Part shown: one piece after another, positions 40,515-51,499 of the stretch
Numbering within the stretch: position 1 is the stretch's first letter
Layout of the letters: each line of letters opens with the position of its first letter
Assembly (NCBI RefSeq): GCF_905115235.1
Contig: NC_051849.1
Coordinates: 74,195,017 to 74,259,016 of the forward strand
DNA from: Hermetia illucens
Taxonomy: Eukaryota > Arthropoda > Insecta > Diptera > Stratiomyidae
DNA: 64,000 bases
Reading direction: 5' to 3'
The notes under the pieces: model-generated
Databases searched by the model: none
What the model saw: the letters and a program-made list of their open reading frames with translations, nothing else
Told to the model about the DNA's origin: nothing
Translations under genes and position numbers: made by a program

Positions 40515-41100
40515 ATAATATGTCAAAGTTGCCAGTTGACATTCAAGAGTCAGTATCACACGAAAGTGGATATTCTCACATAATATATGGATATATTTCG
40601 TGCTAGCTACTAGTGGCACAAATGTCCACTCAAACGTTTTTATAAAAGAAATACACAAAATCGTTCATACCTAAAGCATCCAGCTTCCGTTTCCCGACTT
40701 GTTTACTAATCGTGTCCACAGCGAACAAGTTTGTGTTTTTTATGTTAACTTATTTACCTACATTGAGTCGTCACTTCCAGGGCCATAAAGTATTCCTTCT
40801 ACAGATTTTAAACCATCGATCTGATGCTACCTACAAGCCATTCTCTTGTGGCTGCAATTATAATGCAAGCGATGACTGCTCGAAAATCTATGCACACTTT
40901 CGACCTAATGTTCCGAACGGTACCAAATGTGGTGAGAATGTTCTTGAAATAATATGCTTAAAGAATAAGCAATAAAAAATTCGATTTTTTCGACCATTAC
41001 AACTGTACATAACCCCTTATAAGCTCGTTCGGAGGTATCGGAACGGTCCAAGAGGCGAGTAGAAGTAGAAGAATATGCAATAGAAAAAATTCTATTTTCT
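40515..41100. other. Unassigned AT-rich spacer
   Basis: It contains an 87-codon open frame (40712-40975) with no recognised similarity. Nothing else is visible. Confidence 0.4.
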
Positions 41101-41159
41101 CGCTTCTTCTCAGCCTTGATGGTTGTCAGAGCATATAGACTCGAATAACTATATCGTTG

Positions 41160-41970
41160 ACATGGTACTCCGGATTTGAATAACAACACCACCTTGAAAA
41201 ACTCTTTGATAGACGGGTGACAGTGAACAATGGAACGATCATAACAAAGTCTTCCGTAACAACAGCAGGAACACTTTCGAGACCTACCAACGGTCTAAGA
41301 AAAGGAGATGCTCTACCATGCATCATTTTAAGTATGATCCTAAAAGAAGTGATTCATGATGCTGATGTAAATACGGGAAGTTCTATCCTCTCAAGTCCAC
41401 TCAATAAGAAGAACCACTCGAGATGCATAAACTGTCTTCATCCAGATCGCGCGAAAATAACGAAAGCAACAATATCAGACAACACTGGACAACTAAGAAC
41501 AATAAAGATAGGAGAATACAACTTTGAAACCGTTGATATCTCTTTTATCTAAGGTTGAAAATCACAACCGATAACAGTTATGACGATGAAATCCGCACAC
41601 AGTCTTTATATGTTCCTCGGAGACTTGGGTTGGTAGCAAAGAAAATACAAACTCTTAGAGAAATAGAAATCGAATTTTTGGCCCCCCAGAAGAGGATGGA
41701 CGATTCCTTACCCTATATAACGATGAAATTTATGAGCGATATCACTGATCGTGAATTAAATGTGGCTCAATAGACTGTAATCACCGGGTTACCTAAGCTG
41801 TATGGTTGAGGAAGATCCCGCCAGAAAAGTCTATAAGGGCAATATCTATGGTAGAAAAAGAAAACTTGGTGGTGATGGTGGATCTCGGCGCAAAATCAGG
41901 ATGTCTGGAGTTCCTTACTGAAGCCTAGACCAGACACCGGTTGTTGCGCCGTTAATGATGATAAATTAGA
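41160..41970 (+). mobile_element. LINE-A, decayed copy with 3' tail
   Basis: Plus frames give LENSLIDG-like remnants, GLRKGDALPC, ILKEVIHDADVNTGS and IKIGEYNFETVDI (41500-41540), then DDSLPYITMKFMSDITD (41700-41750) and EEDPARKVYKGNIYGRK-like sequence (41810-41860). The 3' end 'agacaccggttgttgcgcc' is followed by a short GATGATAA tail at 41950-41965. It is heavily shortened inside and broken. Confidence 0.7.
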
Positions 41971-41974
41971 TGCA

Positions 41975-43080
41975 ATCGTTTCCTTGGAAGGCTAAGAGAG
42001 TGAATTGGATAGAATATAGGGAAAAATTACTAGAGCAGTAAAATGTGGTCTCTTTTTTGCTGAAAGCTTAAGTAGGCGGTTTTTCACTACCGTTTTTATT
42101 TGAAGAAATAAAAAGAAACTTTTGGAGTAAATCACACTTATTTTTAAAACTACGTAGTTTACATTCACCAAATTTTTAGAGTTTATTGCGAGGACTTAAA
42201 TAGAGTAGATTCTTAAGGAATTTGACTAACTTTCAATTTATATGAGAAAACTCGGTTTTTCTTTTATTGGTTTTTATATAAAAATCCGAGTAATAATACT
42301 TCTATTATCATTTATCCCACTGACCTCTTTCATACCTCATTTTAAAGGTCTTCTCAAAATGAAGAGATATCAGCATGTGGCACAGTAATAAAGTTTTAAA
42401 TCAACCGCTTACAAGCTTACTATAAATAATTAATCTTTTTTTCAACGCAAAATCGAAAAAGTGATAAATTCGATTCTATTCTTAATGATAAAGCTATGAA
42501 ACATCAATAAAACTAGCCATGCCAGCCTGACTTCTTTGCAAAATGAAAAAAAAAAGTTGAAGGCCAAATCCACAAAGTAAGCGCAGGAAGCAGTTAAACG
42601 TTGACCTATATATTTGCATTATTGACCTACGCTCATATTGCGGGGTCGATGGGGACATTGACTACTATTTCGTCAAAGCAAAATATCGATGCCGGTAAAA
42701 TAACGGCAATAACAATAGCGTAAAAATGTAAAGAGAGTGAATCACGTGGCGTAGTAGTTTTCCAAGTTACCTTTTACCAATTCAATAAAAATATTTCTTT
42801 AGTTCTGATGAAATTGTACTCCACACACGTAAATTTAGTTATAAATTTTGAATTTTGGCAAGCTTTCGAATACAACAATTAGATTTTTGTCCTATTTTCA
42901 TTATAAAAATGCTTCCAAACTTCTAAAATTTAATATTTTTTTCTAACTTTTATGTGCGTGCCGTAGTTAATTACGCCATAAGTTTGTAAACAAAAATGCG
43001 ATTAAATCGGTTCATTCGATTTTTTTTCTGTGCTACCCTGTGCATCAGAAAAACAAGTTTTGGCAGAAAGCTTTTATTAC
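41975..43080. other. AT-rich spacer
   Basis: No gene, RNA or repeat recognised. Open frames are short. Confidence 0.5.
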
Positions 43081-43504
43081 TAATGTTTACTGATGGGAAC
43101 CGTTGGAGACGCGTTTCGGAATAGGCTTATGCAATAATTAAGATCCGTTTACGAATTGACAAAAAGAATGACTGCAGAATTCCAGCCCTGAATATTTTGT
43201 AGGGACGGAAATCGAGGTGCCCAATATTTCGAGGAGCTACTGAATGCCACAACCCAATCCCTGCATATCGAGAGATCAGAAACCATGTAGGCACCTGTCC
43301 CACCACCTATACCTGACGAAGTGAGAGATGCGCTAAAAACGCTGGGAAACAACAAAGCGCCGGTTGTGGATGGAATACCTGTGCAGCTACTAAAGAGAAG
43401 AAGTGTGGGGATGGCGACCAAGCTTCTTGAGCGCCTAACCACTATTTGATCTGACGAATCTATGCTAGAAGTTTCAATAATACGATGAGTTTTTGATTAT
43501 TTTG

Positions 43505-43558
43505 GTACGCATATTTCGATATTTCGGGAACAACTCGTTCCTTTCTCCAGTGCTGTAC
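43505..43558 (-). ncRNA. Hammerhead-ribozyme-like motif, core mutated
   Basis: Minus strand: GTACAGCA, then CTGGAGA (core position 6 is G instead of A), stem II GGAAC-loop-GTTCC, GAA, a short ATA/TAT-like stem III region, then TGCGTAC, which pairs with GTAC(A)GCA. Stem I differs in sequence from the motif at 22192-22246 but still pairs, which supports the fold. The core change makes activity unlikely. Confidence 0.5.
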
Positions 43559-43984
43559 GTCTGCTTATAATTGGGTTTTCTACGAATTATATCCTATTCC
43601 AAATGTATACTAGTATTCCTATTAATACTAATTGCACCACTATATCATCTTAAAGTTATTTCTACATCCTGCAAAAAGAATACTGGTATATATGTATCAA
43701 AATGAACGAACACTAGCAAAAAAGAAAAATCGTTTATTTACATTAATTTAATGGTTAAAAACACCGCAAGAATAGATTTAGTTGGATATGCTGGAATATC
43801 GGAGGTGTTACTTGCCCTATTTATTAAAATGATGACGAATTCTGCAGCGAGAACTATATTGAGATATCGTTGTTATGTAGATGTTACAAAGTTTTGTCAG
43901 AAATAATCGAAAGAAGGCGTGAACCCTTCTCAAAAAATATTGTTGGCGAATACCAGAGAGAATATCGTTGTAACAACTCAGCAA

Positions 43985-44003
43985 CTGATCACCTATTTTC
44001 AGT
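43985..44003. repeat. 19-bp target duplication of R1-clade insert, left
   Basis: CTGATCACCTATTTTCAGT, matching 44650-44668 at 18 of 19 bases. Confidence 0.8.
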
Positions 44004-44649
44004 TTTTTCTTTTGGAGGGTAGTGTAGGTGAATGCATTTACGCACAGTGTTGGACTCCCGCAGCGGTACGTCGTCGGACTACCAACTAAACACCTCCCCA
44101 TCGTCCAAGAGATAGCCTGGGATCATTTGTCTTATTACTTCGGGCTAGTCCCCGAACTCTCCCGTCTTGCGGAGAATTCCTTTCACCAACGGGAGGGGAG
44201 AGGAGGAAGGGAACTGTCAGTTCAAAGAACCCGCTGCCATCCGGCTCCTCCACCGGTCGAGCTCTATCTTCTTTGCAACGAGAAGGACCCGAGCATAATG
44301 GGCAAAACGGCTCCATTTGTCAGCACTCCTCAGCATCTCCTCGACAATGTTCTCCGGAGAACGATGTTTAAATAGAGCTGCTGACGAATCCCACCCCACC
44401 TTCCACAAGAAAAAAAGTGTGATGAGCTTCGTCCACAACTCCTCCTGAAAACCTCCATGCCCACTTAAGAACTGGGTAAGGAAATAGTCAGTCTCACGAT
44501 GCTTCCGATTCAGCCACGCTCCTAAGTTGCCGATGAACCGCGCAGTGCACCTGCCTCTAGTTTCATTTTGCCAAGAGAGTTGCCAGGCGTCTAGGGTGCG
44601 TTGCCGTTCTTCAACCAGCAACCACCTCCCTTGGCTCTTCTCCCTTGAT
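44004..44649 (-). mobile_element. R1-clade LINE, 5'-truncated insertion
   Basis: The minus frame 44657-44217 reads RTLDAWQLSWQNETRGRCTARFIGNLGAWLNRKHRETDYFLTQFLSGHGGFQEEL, then HRSPENIVEEMLRSADKWSRFAHYARVLLVAKKIELDRWR and a stop. This is the C-terminal region of R1-clade ORF2. The zinc-motif codons between the two blocks are missing. A 3' UTR with 'gcgggagtccaacactgtgc' ends at 44004. It is bounded by a 19-bp duplication, so this is a bona fide 5'-truncated insertion into another LINE. Confidence 0.85.
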
Positions 44650-44668
44650 CTGATCACATATTTTCAGT
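44650..44668. repeat. 19-bp target duplication of R1-clade insert, right
   Basis: CTGATCACATATTTTCAGT, one mismatch to 43985-44003. Confidence 0.8.
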
Positions 44669-45004
44669 GAAGCAGATGCTGGTCAACTGCTGGGAATAAA
44701 TCCTTGATGTCCATCATACGACATACGACAGTATTGATCACTCGGTACTATACAAAATATTCCTTGAATTTGAAGTCCCAGCGAAAATGATTAAATTCGT
44801 CTTAGTGGCAATGGGTCAGTCTAGTGTTCGAGTAAAGATACAAAACCAGTCAACAAAATGTTTCGGCATGTGGAGTATATAATCTGAAAAATGCCAGTGA
44901 ATCCAAATGGTACGCAACTAATCCTAGATTGTGGCCTACGCAGATGATATTAATATCCTGGGACCGCTCGACTGAGAAGAGTGAAGACGAAGACTTCGGG
45001 GGGC

Positions 45005-45500
45005 CAAAGGCCAATATCAGACTGTCGCGTCACAGAAAAAGAAGAAAGAGATCACCGTGAGCCTGGATTTTCCGCACAATTTTCACTCCGGGTCCAATTT
45101 TTTTCTTTCTGTCCGATGGCGGTTCTCGGTTTGAGAACCCGTTCGATGAGTTTCGAATGACTGGGATAGAATTTTCGAAAAATAAAAATTTTTATTATCA
45201 CTTATATAATTAATTTGTGTCAATATCGTATAACTTGTAGATTTGTAATATCTGTACACTTTTATTTACATGCATATTATATATAAAAAACAACTTTATA
45301 CAGGGAAACCGGTCCTCGATCTTTACTCTCGTTTAGTTATCTTAGCCAATACAATTTGGAAACAAATATAAAGAGGACCATTAATAAACTGCACGAAACG
45401 AACTAACTTTAACAAAACTTTAGGAGCGTAGTCACTTTTTCAGTAATGAAATGTTTCTCTAAAAACAGGTTACTTAGATACACATACTTTAACAGCCAAA
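45005..45500. other. Spacer with Merlin-WHEP 3' UTR
   Basis: It holds no other gene. A minus-strand AATAAA at 45266-45261 lies about 240 bases past the stop codon of the Merlin-WHEP gene and could be its polyadenylation signal. Confidence 0.45.
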
Positions 45501-45506
45501 TCATAC

Positions 45507-46645
45507 TTAATCAGGATCACTTATTTCATCTTTAATATTCATAGAATTTTCTTCAATATAATTTGTATTATTTTTATATGTAACCTCAGACGCAATTGTG
45601 ATTTCGATTTCATCAGACCGACCTTTCCAATCCTCACCAGTTGCAATCTTATAGTCCGCTTTCATTTTTAATAAGGCTTCTAATGACGGTCTGATTTCAT
45701 CATCTGTTTTTGCATTTTCCACCATTCTACATACAACATCATCTTGTTCTTTAAGTCTAGCTTCAATTTCCTCGATACTAAGTTTTCTACCCATGGTGTC
45801 GAAACTCTGGAAAAGTTCTAATTAATTAGCGTACTTTCGCATCTAGTCCTACACCTACCACTTGATCCAAGTCGTAAAATTTATTTTCAGCTCTAAGGAA
45901 CTCAATGAGAGGATCGATGTCGTCTATTCTACATTTGTTTAAAAACATGTATTGTGCGAAGTATCCAGCTAAACAGTCTTCTCTTTTTTTACAAGGCGTA
46001 CGTCGCTTCGTATACCACCAGGTACCTTCAGCTTTCACTGCTGCAGTCTCTAATGGGTCTATAAAATGTACCCTATAATCTGTTTTCCATTTTTTCGTCC
46101 CTTCATTTGATAGCAGGCTGAACTCTTTAAATAAATCGGAAACTACATTTGTGTTGGGTTCTATCCATTGCTTCATAGCAGCTAATATTTTCCCAGTTTT
46201 ACGCTCATTTACAATTGCGAGGAAATAATTTCCACTTTCACGTTCTACGCCACCTAGCATCAGGTACTGTACAGTATCATATTTTTTCTTACCATGCAAC
46301 AAGTCAATATCTACAGTTTTATCGGGACCACCTAGTCAATGAATATCCAAATAATTTATTGTTCCAGTCAAATTGTTGAAATTACCTATCAATTTTGAAT
46401 GTGACAAGCAATAATCGGTGGCGACATCACGGCAGACTGAAGACCAGACAATAAGTGTGTTTTTAGAGACGGAAATTTTGTTGGCAATTTCTTTTTGAGG
46501 AGTGTTCTTGGACCAGCCACGAACAATCAAAATTATCTGCTCCAGTGTCAAATGTGAGCCTTCGAAAAAGGTGCGCATACGAATTGATAACCGATTTTGG
46601 CACGGTATACGTTTTCCGTTCTTTTTTGGTATAACTGCAGAGCAA
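45507..46645 (-). CDS. Merlin/ISXO2-type transposase with C-terminal WHEP domain
   Basis: Three exons are inferred: 46645-46386, 46331-45859 and 45806-45507. They are joined by 54-nt and 52-nt GT-AG introns, give about 343 residues, and are partial at the 5' end. Exon 1 has a C..KKNGKRIPC remnant, SIRMRTFFEGSHLTLEQI and a helix-turn-helix region. Splicing joins SKLIG to GPDKTVDID, restoring the family motif IGGP..VVEIDES. DDE candidates are D in TVDID, D in VVSDLF, and E in KAEGTWW. VQYLMLGGVERESGNYFL and HFIDPLETAA also match ISXO2/IS1595-Merlin transposases. The last exon encodes IEARLKEQDDVV, DDEIRPSLEALLKMKADYKI and ATGEDWK, a WHEP domain as in aminoacyl-tRNA synthetases, followed by an acidic tail. 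Exon 1 starts at a strong acceptor (TTTTCCCTTACAG), so an upstream exon is missing here. All inferred exons are open. It may be domesticated or a young transposon gene. Terminal repeats were not found. Confidence 0.75.
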
Positions 46646-47010
46646 CTGTAAGGGAAAACCAAATTTTTATATACATTTTTCACGAGTATCACTAATTTAT
46701 TGATTTGGTTATTTAGACTTGCTTCAAAAGTGCACTATCTAATTCAACACAACTGGTTTTGTTAAGCTTTTAGAATTAACAAAAACTCGAGATTCAATAG
46801 TACTCGCAAAGATATAAGCCAGTCAGATTTGGTAATAAATTGAATAAACCAAAGAGCAACGAAAGTTTTCGATGCAAACATTAAATATATACGTATCCAG
46901 ATGCGATATATATCCAGTATCTGTACATCGAATTATGAACGATGAACTTTTTTGAGAAAATTTACATATAACAGTGGGTTTTTTGATTACGAGGAAAAAT
47001 CAAAATACTT
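46646..47010 (-). other. 5' flank and unseen first exon of the Merlin-WHEP gene
   Basis: AT-rich. It must contain, or be crossed by, the intron preceding the acceptor at 46647. No convincing first exon could be chosen. Confidence 0.3.
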
Positions 47011-48700
47011 TGTCATCATCATCATCATCATCAACGACGCAACAACCGATATCCGGTCTAGGCCTGCCTTAATAAGGAACTCCAGACATCCCGGTTTCGC
47101 GTCGAGGTCTACCAATTCGATATCCCTAAAAGCTGTCTGGCGTCCTGACCTACGCCATCGCTCCATCTCAGGCAGGGTCTGCCTCATCTTCTTTTTCTAC
47201 CATAGATTTTGCCCTTATAGACTTTCCGGGCTGGATCATCCTCATCCATACAGATTAAAGGACCCGCCCACAGTAATCTATTGAGCCGGATTTTATCCAC
47301 AACCGGACGGTCATGATATCGCTTATAGATTTCGTCATTGTGTAGGCTACGGAATCGTCCATCCTCATGTAGGTGGCCAAAAATTCTTCGGAGGATTCTT
47401 CTCTCGAACGCGGCCAAGAGTTCCCAATTTTTCTTGATAAGAACCCAAGTCTCCGAGGAATACATGAGGAAAGGTAAGATCATTGTCTGTCTGTACAGTA
47501 AGAGCTTTGACCCTATGGTGAGACGTTTCGAGCGGAACAGTTTTTGTAAGCTGAAATAGGCTCTGTTGGCTGACAACAATTGTGTGCGGATTTCATCATC
47601 GTAGTTGTTATCGGTTGCGATTTTCGACCCTAGATAGGAGAAATCATCAATAGTCTCAAAGTTATATTCTCCTATCTTTATTCTTCCCGTTTGACCAGTG
47701 CGGTTTGATGTCGTTGGTTGGTTGGTTTTCGGTGCTGACTTTGCCACCATATACTTTGTTTTGTCTTCATTGATATGCAGCCCAAGATCTCACGCCAATC
47801 GGCCTGCTCGATCTGGATGAAGGCAGTTTGTACATATCGGGTCGTTTTTCCCATGATGTCGATATCGTCAGCATAGGCCAGTAGTTGGGTGGAGTTAAAG
47901 AGGATCATACCTCTTGCATTTACCTCAGCATCACGGATCACTTTCTCGAGGGCCAGGTTAAAGAGGACGCATGATAGGGCATTCCCTTGTCGTAGACCGT
48001 TGTGATGTCGAATGGTCTTGAGAATGATCCTGCTGCTTTTATCTGACCTCGCACATTGGTCAGGGTCAACCTAGTCAGTCTTATCAATTTCATCGGGATA
48101 CCGAATACTCTCATGACCGTGTACAATTTTACCCCGGCTATGCTATCATAGGCGGCTTTAAAGTCGATGAATAGATGTGCAACTGTTGTCCATATTCCAA
48201 TAGTTTTTCCATCGCTTGCTGCACAGAGAAAATCTTATCTGTTGCTGATTTGCCTGGAGTGAAGCCTCTTTGGTATGGGCCAATGATGTTCTGGGGGTAT
48301 GGGACTATCCGGCGTAGCAAGATAGCGGAGAATATCTTATAGATGGTACTCAGCAACGTGATACCTCTATAATTGCTGCACTGTGTGATATCTCCCTTTC
48401 TATGTATGGGACAGATAATGCCTCGTTGCCAATCGTTAGGCATTGATTCGCTGTCCCATACCTTGAGCCCAAGTTGATGAACCACTTGGTATAACTGGCC
48501 GCCTCCTGGCGACTTATGATTTTTTAGCCGATGAATTGCACGGATTGTTTCTCCTATACTTGGTGGTGGCAGTATTTGTCTGTCGTCTTCAGTTGGCGGG
48601 ACCTCCAACTCGCCGATGTTCTGATTGTTCAGTAGCTCATCAAAGTACTCAACCCATCGCTCCAATATGCCCATTCTGTCGGAAAAAATACGTTGTCACC
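47010..48700 (-). mobile_element. LINE-A, RT to 3' end, best-preserved copy
   Basis: Minus-strand frames run from WVEYFDELLNNQNIGELEVPPTE (48650) through ETIRAIHRLKNHKSPGG, NDWQRGIICPIHRKGDITQCSNYRGITLLSTIYKIFS, GPYQRGFTPGKSATDKIFS and REFGIP-like sequence to LLAYADDIDIMGK (catalytic YADD intact, near 47875). They continue with YNFETIDDFSYLGSKIATDNNYDDEIRTQLLSANRAYFSLQKLFRSK and IYKRYHDRPVVDKIRLNRL, then the KVYKGKIYGRKRR tail. The 3' end is TTGTTGCGTCG followed by GAT repeats (plus strand 'tcatcatcatcatcatca'). It has about four frame changes and is 5'-truncated. The microsatellite tail is an RTE-like trait. Confidence 0.88.
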
Positions 48701-49749
48701 TTCATTTATTTTTCCACTACCTAGGAGGGGATGCTTAAATAGAATTAGAACCGTTATTTATCTGCCAATCGTTTCATTCTGTCGAAACTCGTATTTTAAG
48801 CTGGTCGATTTTTCAATATTGCTGTGCTTTTCTGGTTTTTCTAGAGGAAATCGAGAGGGAGAGTAGTAGTAGAGTGGTTATTTTTGTAGTAGTATTTTTG
48901 TAGTTATTTGCGAGGATTTGTAGTGTGCTTAACGGTACACGTGAAACATTGTTTTTTGCATATTTTGCATATACACCACAGCACACACATTTTAAATAAT
49001 GGCAAATTAACAGGGAATGTGAAAAAAGGAGATATTAAAGTAAAATACAACATGCAACTTGTGTCCCTTTTGAAAGAGGGAAGGTCAAGTTATGTAGCAA
49101 TTGCCTTAAATGTCGGCGCTTCTAGGTAATCAGTGGTAGAAACAGCGAAATTGCTCGTGACAAACCAGCGGTTTTTCAGACTAGTGAAAAAAATTACAAG
49201 GGAAAACGGAAGATTAATCAAAATGAACTAATTCTGCGAAAGTCTGGAGAGGCTTGAACTACGACCTCCGAGAGTATTTTGGATGGGGCGAGAGATGCTG
49301 GTGTTGAGATATACCATCATACACTACGCAGGCGTTCGTATGAAAACGGATTTAAATGCAGGAGACCTGGTAAAAAGCTGAAGTTAACAGAAGCGATGCG
49401 GCAATGGCGATTTTCATGGGTCCGCTTAAAAGAGGATTACAATTCGAACAATTGGAGAAAAGTCAATTGCTTAAAAATATTTTTTTCTGGGCTTATTTTT
49501 GAGTTTCAAATTTTGCCTTTTTTAATTTTTTCTAGATCATTTTTAGTAAAGAATATCGACTAGAAGCGGTGACTTAGGTGGCAACTTATGTTGTGAGAAG
49601 GAAGGGTGAATACTTGTCTGATGTCTGTACGGTTGAGAATATTAAATATTCATCAACGGTAATGATTTGTAGCTGCATTTTTGAAGAAGGACCTGATCTA
49701 ATACAATTTATTGGAGATACATCGCGATCTAGGGGGTACATTAACGTAA

Positions 49750-49761
49750 TATAAAGGGTCT
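49750..49761. repeat. 12-bp SINE target duplication, left
   Basis: TATAAAGGGTCT, identical to 50025-50036. Confidence 0.9.
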
Positions 49762-50024
49762 GAGTGGCTAGAGCACAAGGCTGTCGTGCGGAAGGTTGCG
49801 GTTCAAATCTCACTGGAAACAGTGGGATTTGTATCGTGGTTTGATGTCGGTTATCAGTCGACTCAGCTGTGAATGAGCACCTGAGTCAAAATCAGGGTAA
49901 TAATCTCGGGCGATCATAATGCTGACCACATTGCCTCCTACAGTGTACCGTTACGGTCTTGAATGAAGTGCTCTAACACACTTCAAGGTCCTGATCCAAA
50001 ATGGATTGTTGCGCCAACGATTAT
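49762..50024 (+). mobile_element. tRNA-derived SINE inserted in Tc1
   Basis: It begins GAGTGGCTAGAGCACAAGG (a few 5' bases short of the other copies), has the B box GGTTCAAATCTCACTGG, the same body, the GGATTGTTGCGCC 3' end and a short ATT tail. The perfect 12-bp duplication proves insertion after the Tc1 copy. Confidence 0.92.
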
Positions 50025-50036
50025 TATAAAGGGTCT
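50025..50036. repeat. 12-bp SINE target duplication, right
   Basis: TATAAAGGGTCT, identical to 49750-49761. Confidence 0.9.
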
Positions 50037-50301
50037 TTGGGTTATATATAATAATCTGCAGCCTCTGCGTGCAAAAAATGCCATAGCTAGCATAAATTAT
50101 TTAAATTCACTGGATCTGAATTATTTCCCTTGGCATGGTAATTCACCGGACTTAGACCCGATAAAGAAATATGCAGAAACACTACGCTTACAAATTTCAA
50201 AGAAAACATTGAACATTAAAAACAATGATATCAAGTTTCGCAGTACACCTGACCGCATGGGAGATGCAATTAAAAAAATTCCGCAGCACCAGTATACATA
50301 A

Positions 50302-50654
50302 TGTTTTAAAAATAAGTATGCTGTATATAGAGATAGTATTGTCATGCTGTTAGTATGTGAGGTAGAATGTAAAAAAAATCAGTTACAAAAAGTTTTCTCA
50401 TCACCTTTCATTGCTCATACAAGCAGAGAGCTTACCATAACATTAGCCAAATTTCAACTCCCTTCAATAAACTTTGAATTAGATATTAGATTGGCAAATT
50501 CGTGGTTAGCGCTGGAGCAATTATGCTGTTGCGCAGATAACAGATATCTTGTACAGTTCTTAAGAAAATATCAATAACTACTGAGATGAAATCAAAACCG
50601 TTTCTGGCGCAAATCCAATCCCATCGCCTACCAATAGGTCAAAGACTTAGCTGA
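50302..50654. other. Spacer with an unrecognised 77-codon frame
   Basis: A plus-strand frame (50344-50577) has no recognised similarity. The region otherwise looks like Tc1 3' flank. Confidence 0.4.
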
Positions 50655-50884
50655 ATTTTACAAGAGGTATAAATTGCACCCACCCATATGCAATGGAACA
50701 AAATAATGGAATATATACCACGGGTGGCCTTTGTACTGGAAAATCGACTCTTTCAGGAGGTCGGTCCTACAGCTTCCGGGGAGGGCCTTGTATTTGATCG
50801 ACCCTTTTAGTAGGAGTTCGAGGTTTCCAGGATCTCCACCATCGATCAAAAACGTAACCCAAATAACAAAAAAAAAAAAAAAAT
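50655..50884 (+). repeat. Retroposon-like sequence with poly(A) tail
   Basis: About 210 bases of moderate GC content end in a run of 17 A at 50867-50883. This looks like the 3' end of a retroposed sequence. No family was recognised, and no A/B boxes were seen. Confidence 0.4.
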
Positions 50885-50889
50885 ACGAC

Positions 50890-51495
50890 TAACATCAAAG
50901 CAAGGGAAACCTGAAATTATACAACTAACTAGTAATGTAGCGAAAACACATCAGGAAATGGAAAATGAGAAGAGAACAATAATGGGCCGCAGTTAAGAAC
51001 TGATCCAGCCTCGCGATACCATGCTTTATAGCAGTCTCGGTAGGTTTTGAACCTTTCCACCTTCTGACGATTTTGTAAAACAAAACCTTAATAAAAACGA
51101 AATTCAAAAGTACGAGTCCCAAATTGACCAATAGCATACCAATGCCGCAGCCACAGCGGCAGTTGCAACGAAAGAAACTGAAATTGAACACCCAAATCAA
51201 ACTCTGCAGAATATTATAAATCCCCGCGAATGTCATCTCCAAATATACTACCAGCAACTTAAAAAAGGTGAACCAATAAATACTACTTAAAATCAATTAG
51301 ACGACAATAACAAAGTAAGCATCTCTAAGACAACAAAGTCTCTCAATTCAATCACTCGCTATTCACAATCTCAACCAAACAACTCAAACCCACTAAAGAA
51401 CAACTGTCCCCTTTAATGAATATAGAATACTTATAAACTAAAGTATGCCAATCACCCCCACTTCCAGATGTTTCAACCGGGCATCTGGCTTGAAA
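50890..51495. other. Unassigned AT-rich spacer
   Basis: A minus-strand frame of 123 codons (51296-50925) has several hydrophobic stretches but no family match. Nothing else is visible. Confidence 0.4.
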
Positions 51496-51499
51496 TATA

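Larger units (their letters stand above)
43085..45000 (+). mobile_element. LINE reverse transcriptase, split by later insertions
   Basis: RT blocks occur in three pieces: YFEELLNATTQ...PPPIPDEVREALKTLGNNKAPVVDGIPVQLLKR (43230-43400); KNIVGEYQREYRCNNSATDHLFS (43935-44003); and, after an R1-clade insertion, SVLYKIFLEFEVPAKMIKFVLVAMGQSSVRVKIQNQSTKCFG (44735-44870, with frame changes). The piece between 43450 and 43930 is foreign and includes a hammerhead-like motif. The family is close to, but not clearly the same as, LINE-A. Confidence 0.65.
48985..50301 (+). mobile_element. Tc1-like transposase, split by a SINE
   Basis: The N-terminal helix-turn-helix region reads NVKKGDIKVKYNMQLVSLLKEGRSSYVAIALNVGAS (49010-49125). 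Next is DAGVEIYHHTLRRRSYENGFKCRRPGKKLKLTEAMRQWRFSWVRLKEDYNSNNWRKV (49290-49465). After the SINE (49762-50024) comes NSLDLNYFPWHGNSPDLDPIKKYAETLRLQI (50100-50195), with SPDLDPIK corresponding to the Tc1 SPDLNPIEN block; its catalytic Glu reads Lys. Internal codons between the halves are missing and stops occur, so it is inactive. Confidence 0.82.

Noticed and set aside
45507-45794. WHEP ORF as a stand-alone small gene starting at ATG 45794
   Set aside because: An acceptor 12 bases upstream and exact phase agreement with the transposase exon favour a shared transcript, though a separate start cannot be excluded.
46332-46385. In-frame stop suggesting the Merlin gene is a pseudogene
   Set aside because: The stop lies in a 54-nt GT-AG stretch whose removal keeps frame and restores a conserved motif, so it is better read as an intron.
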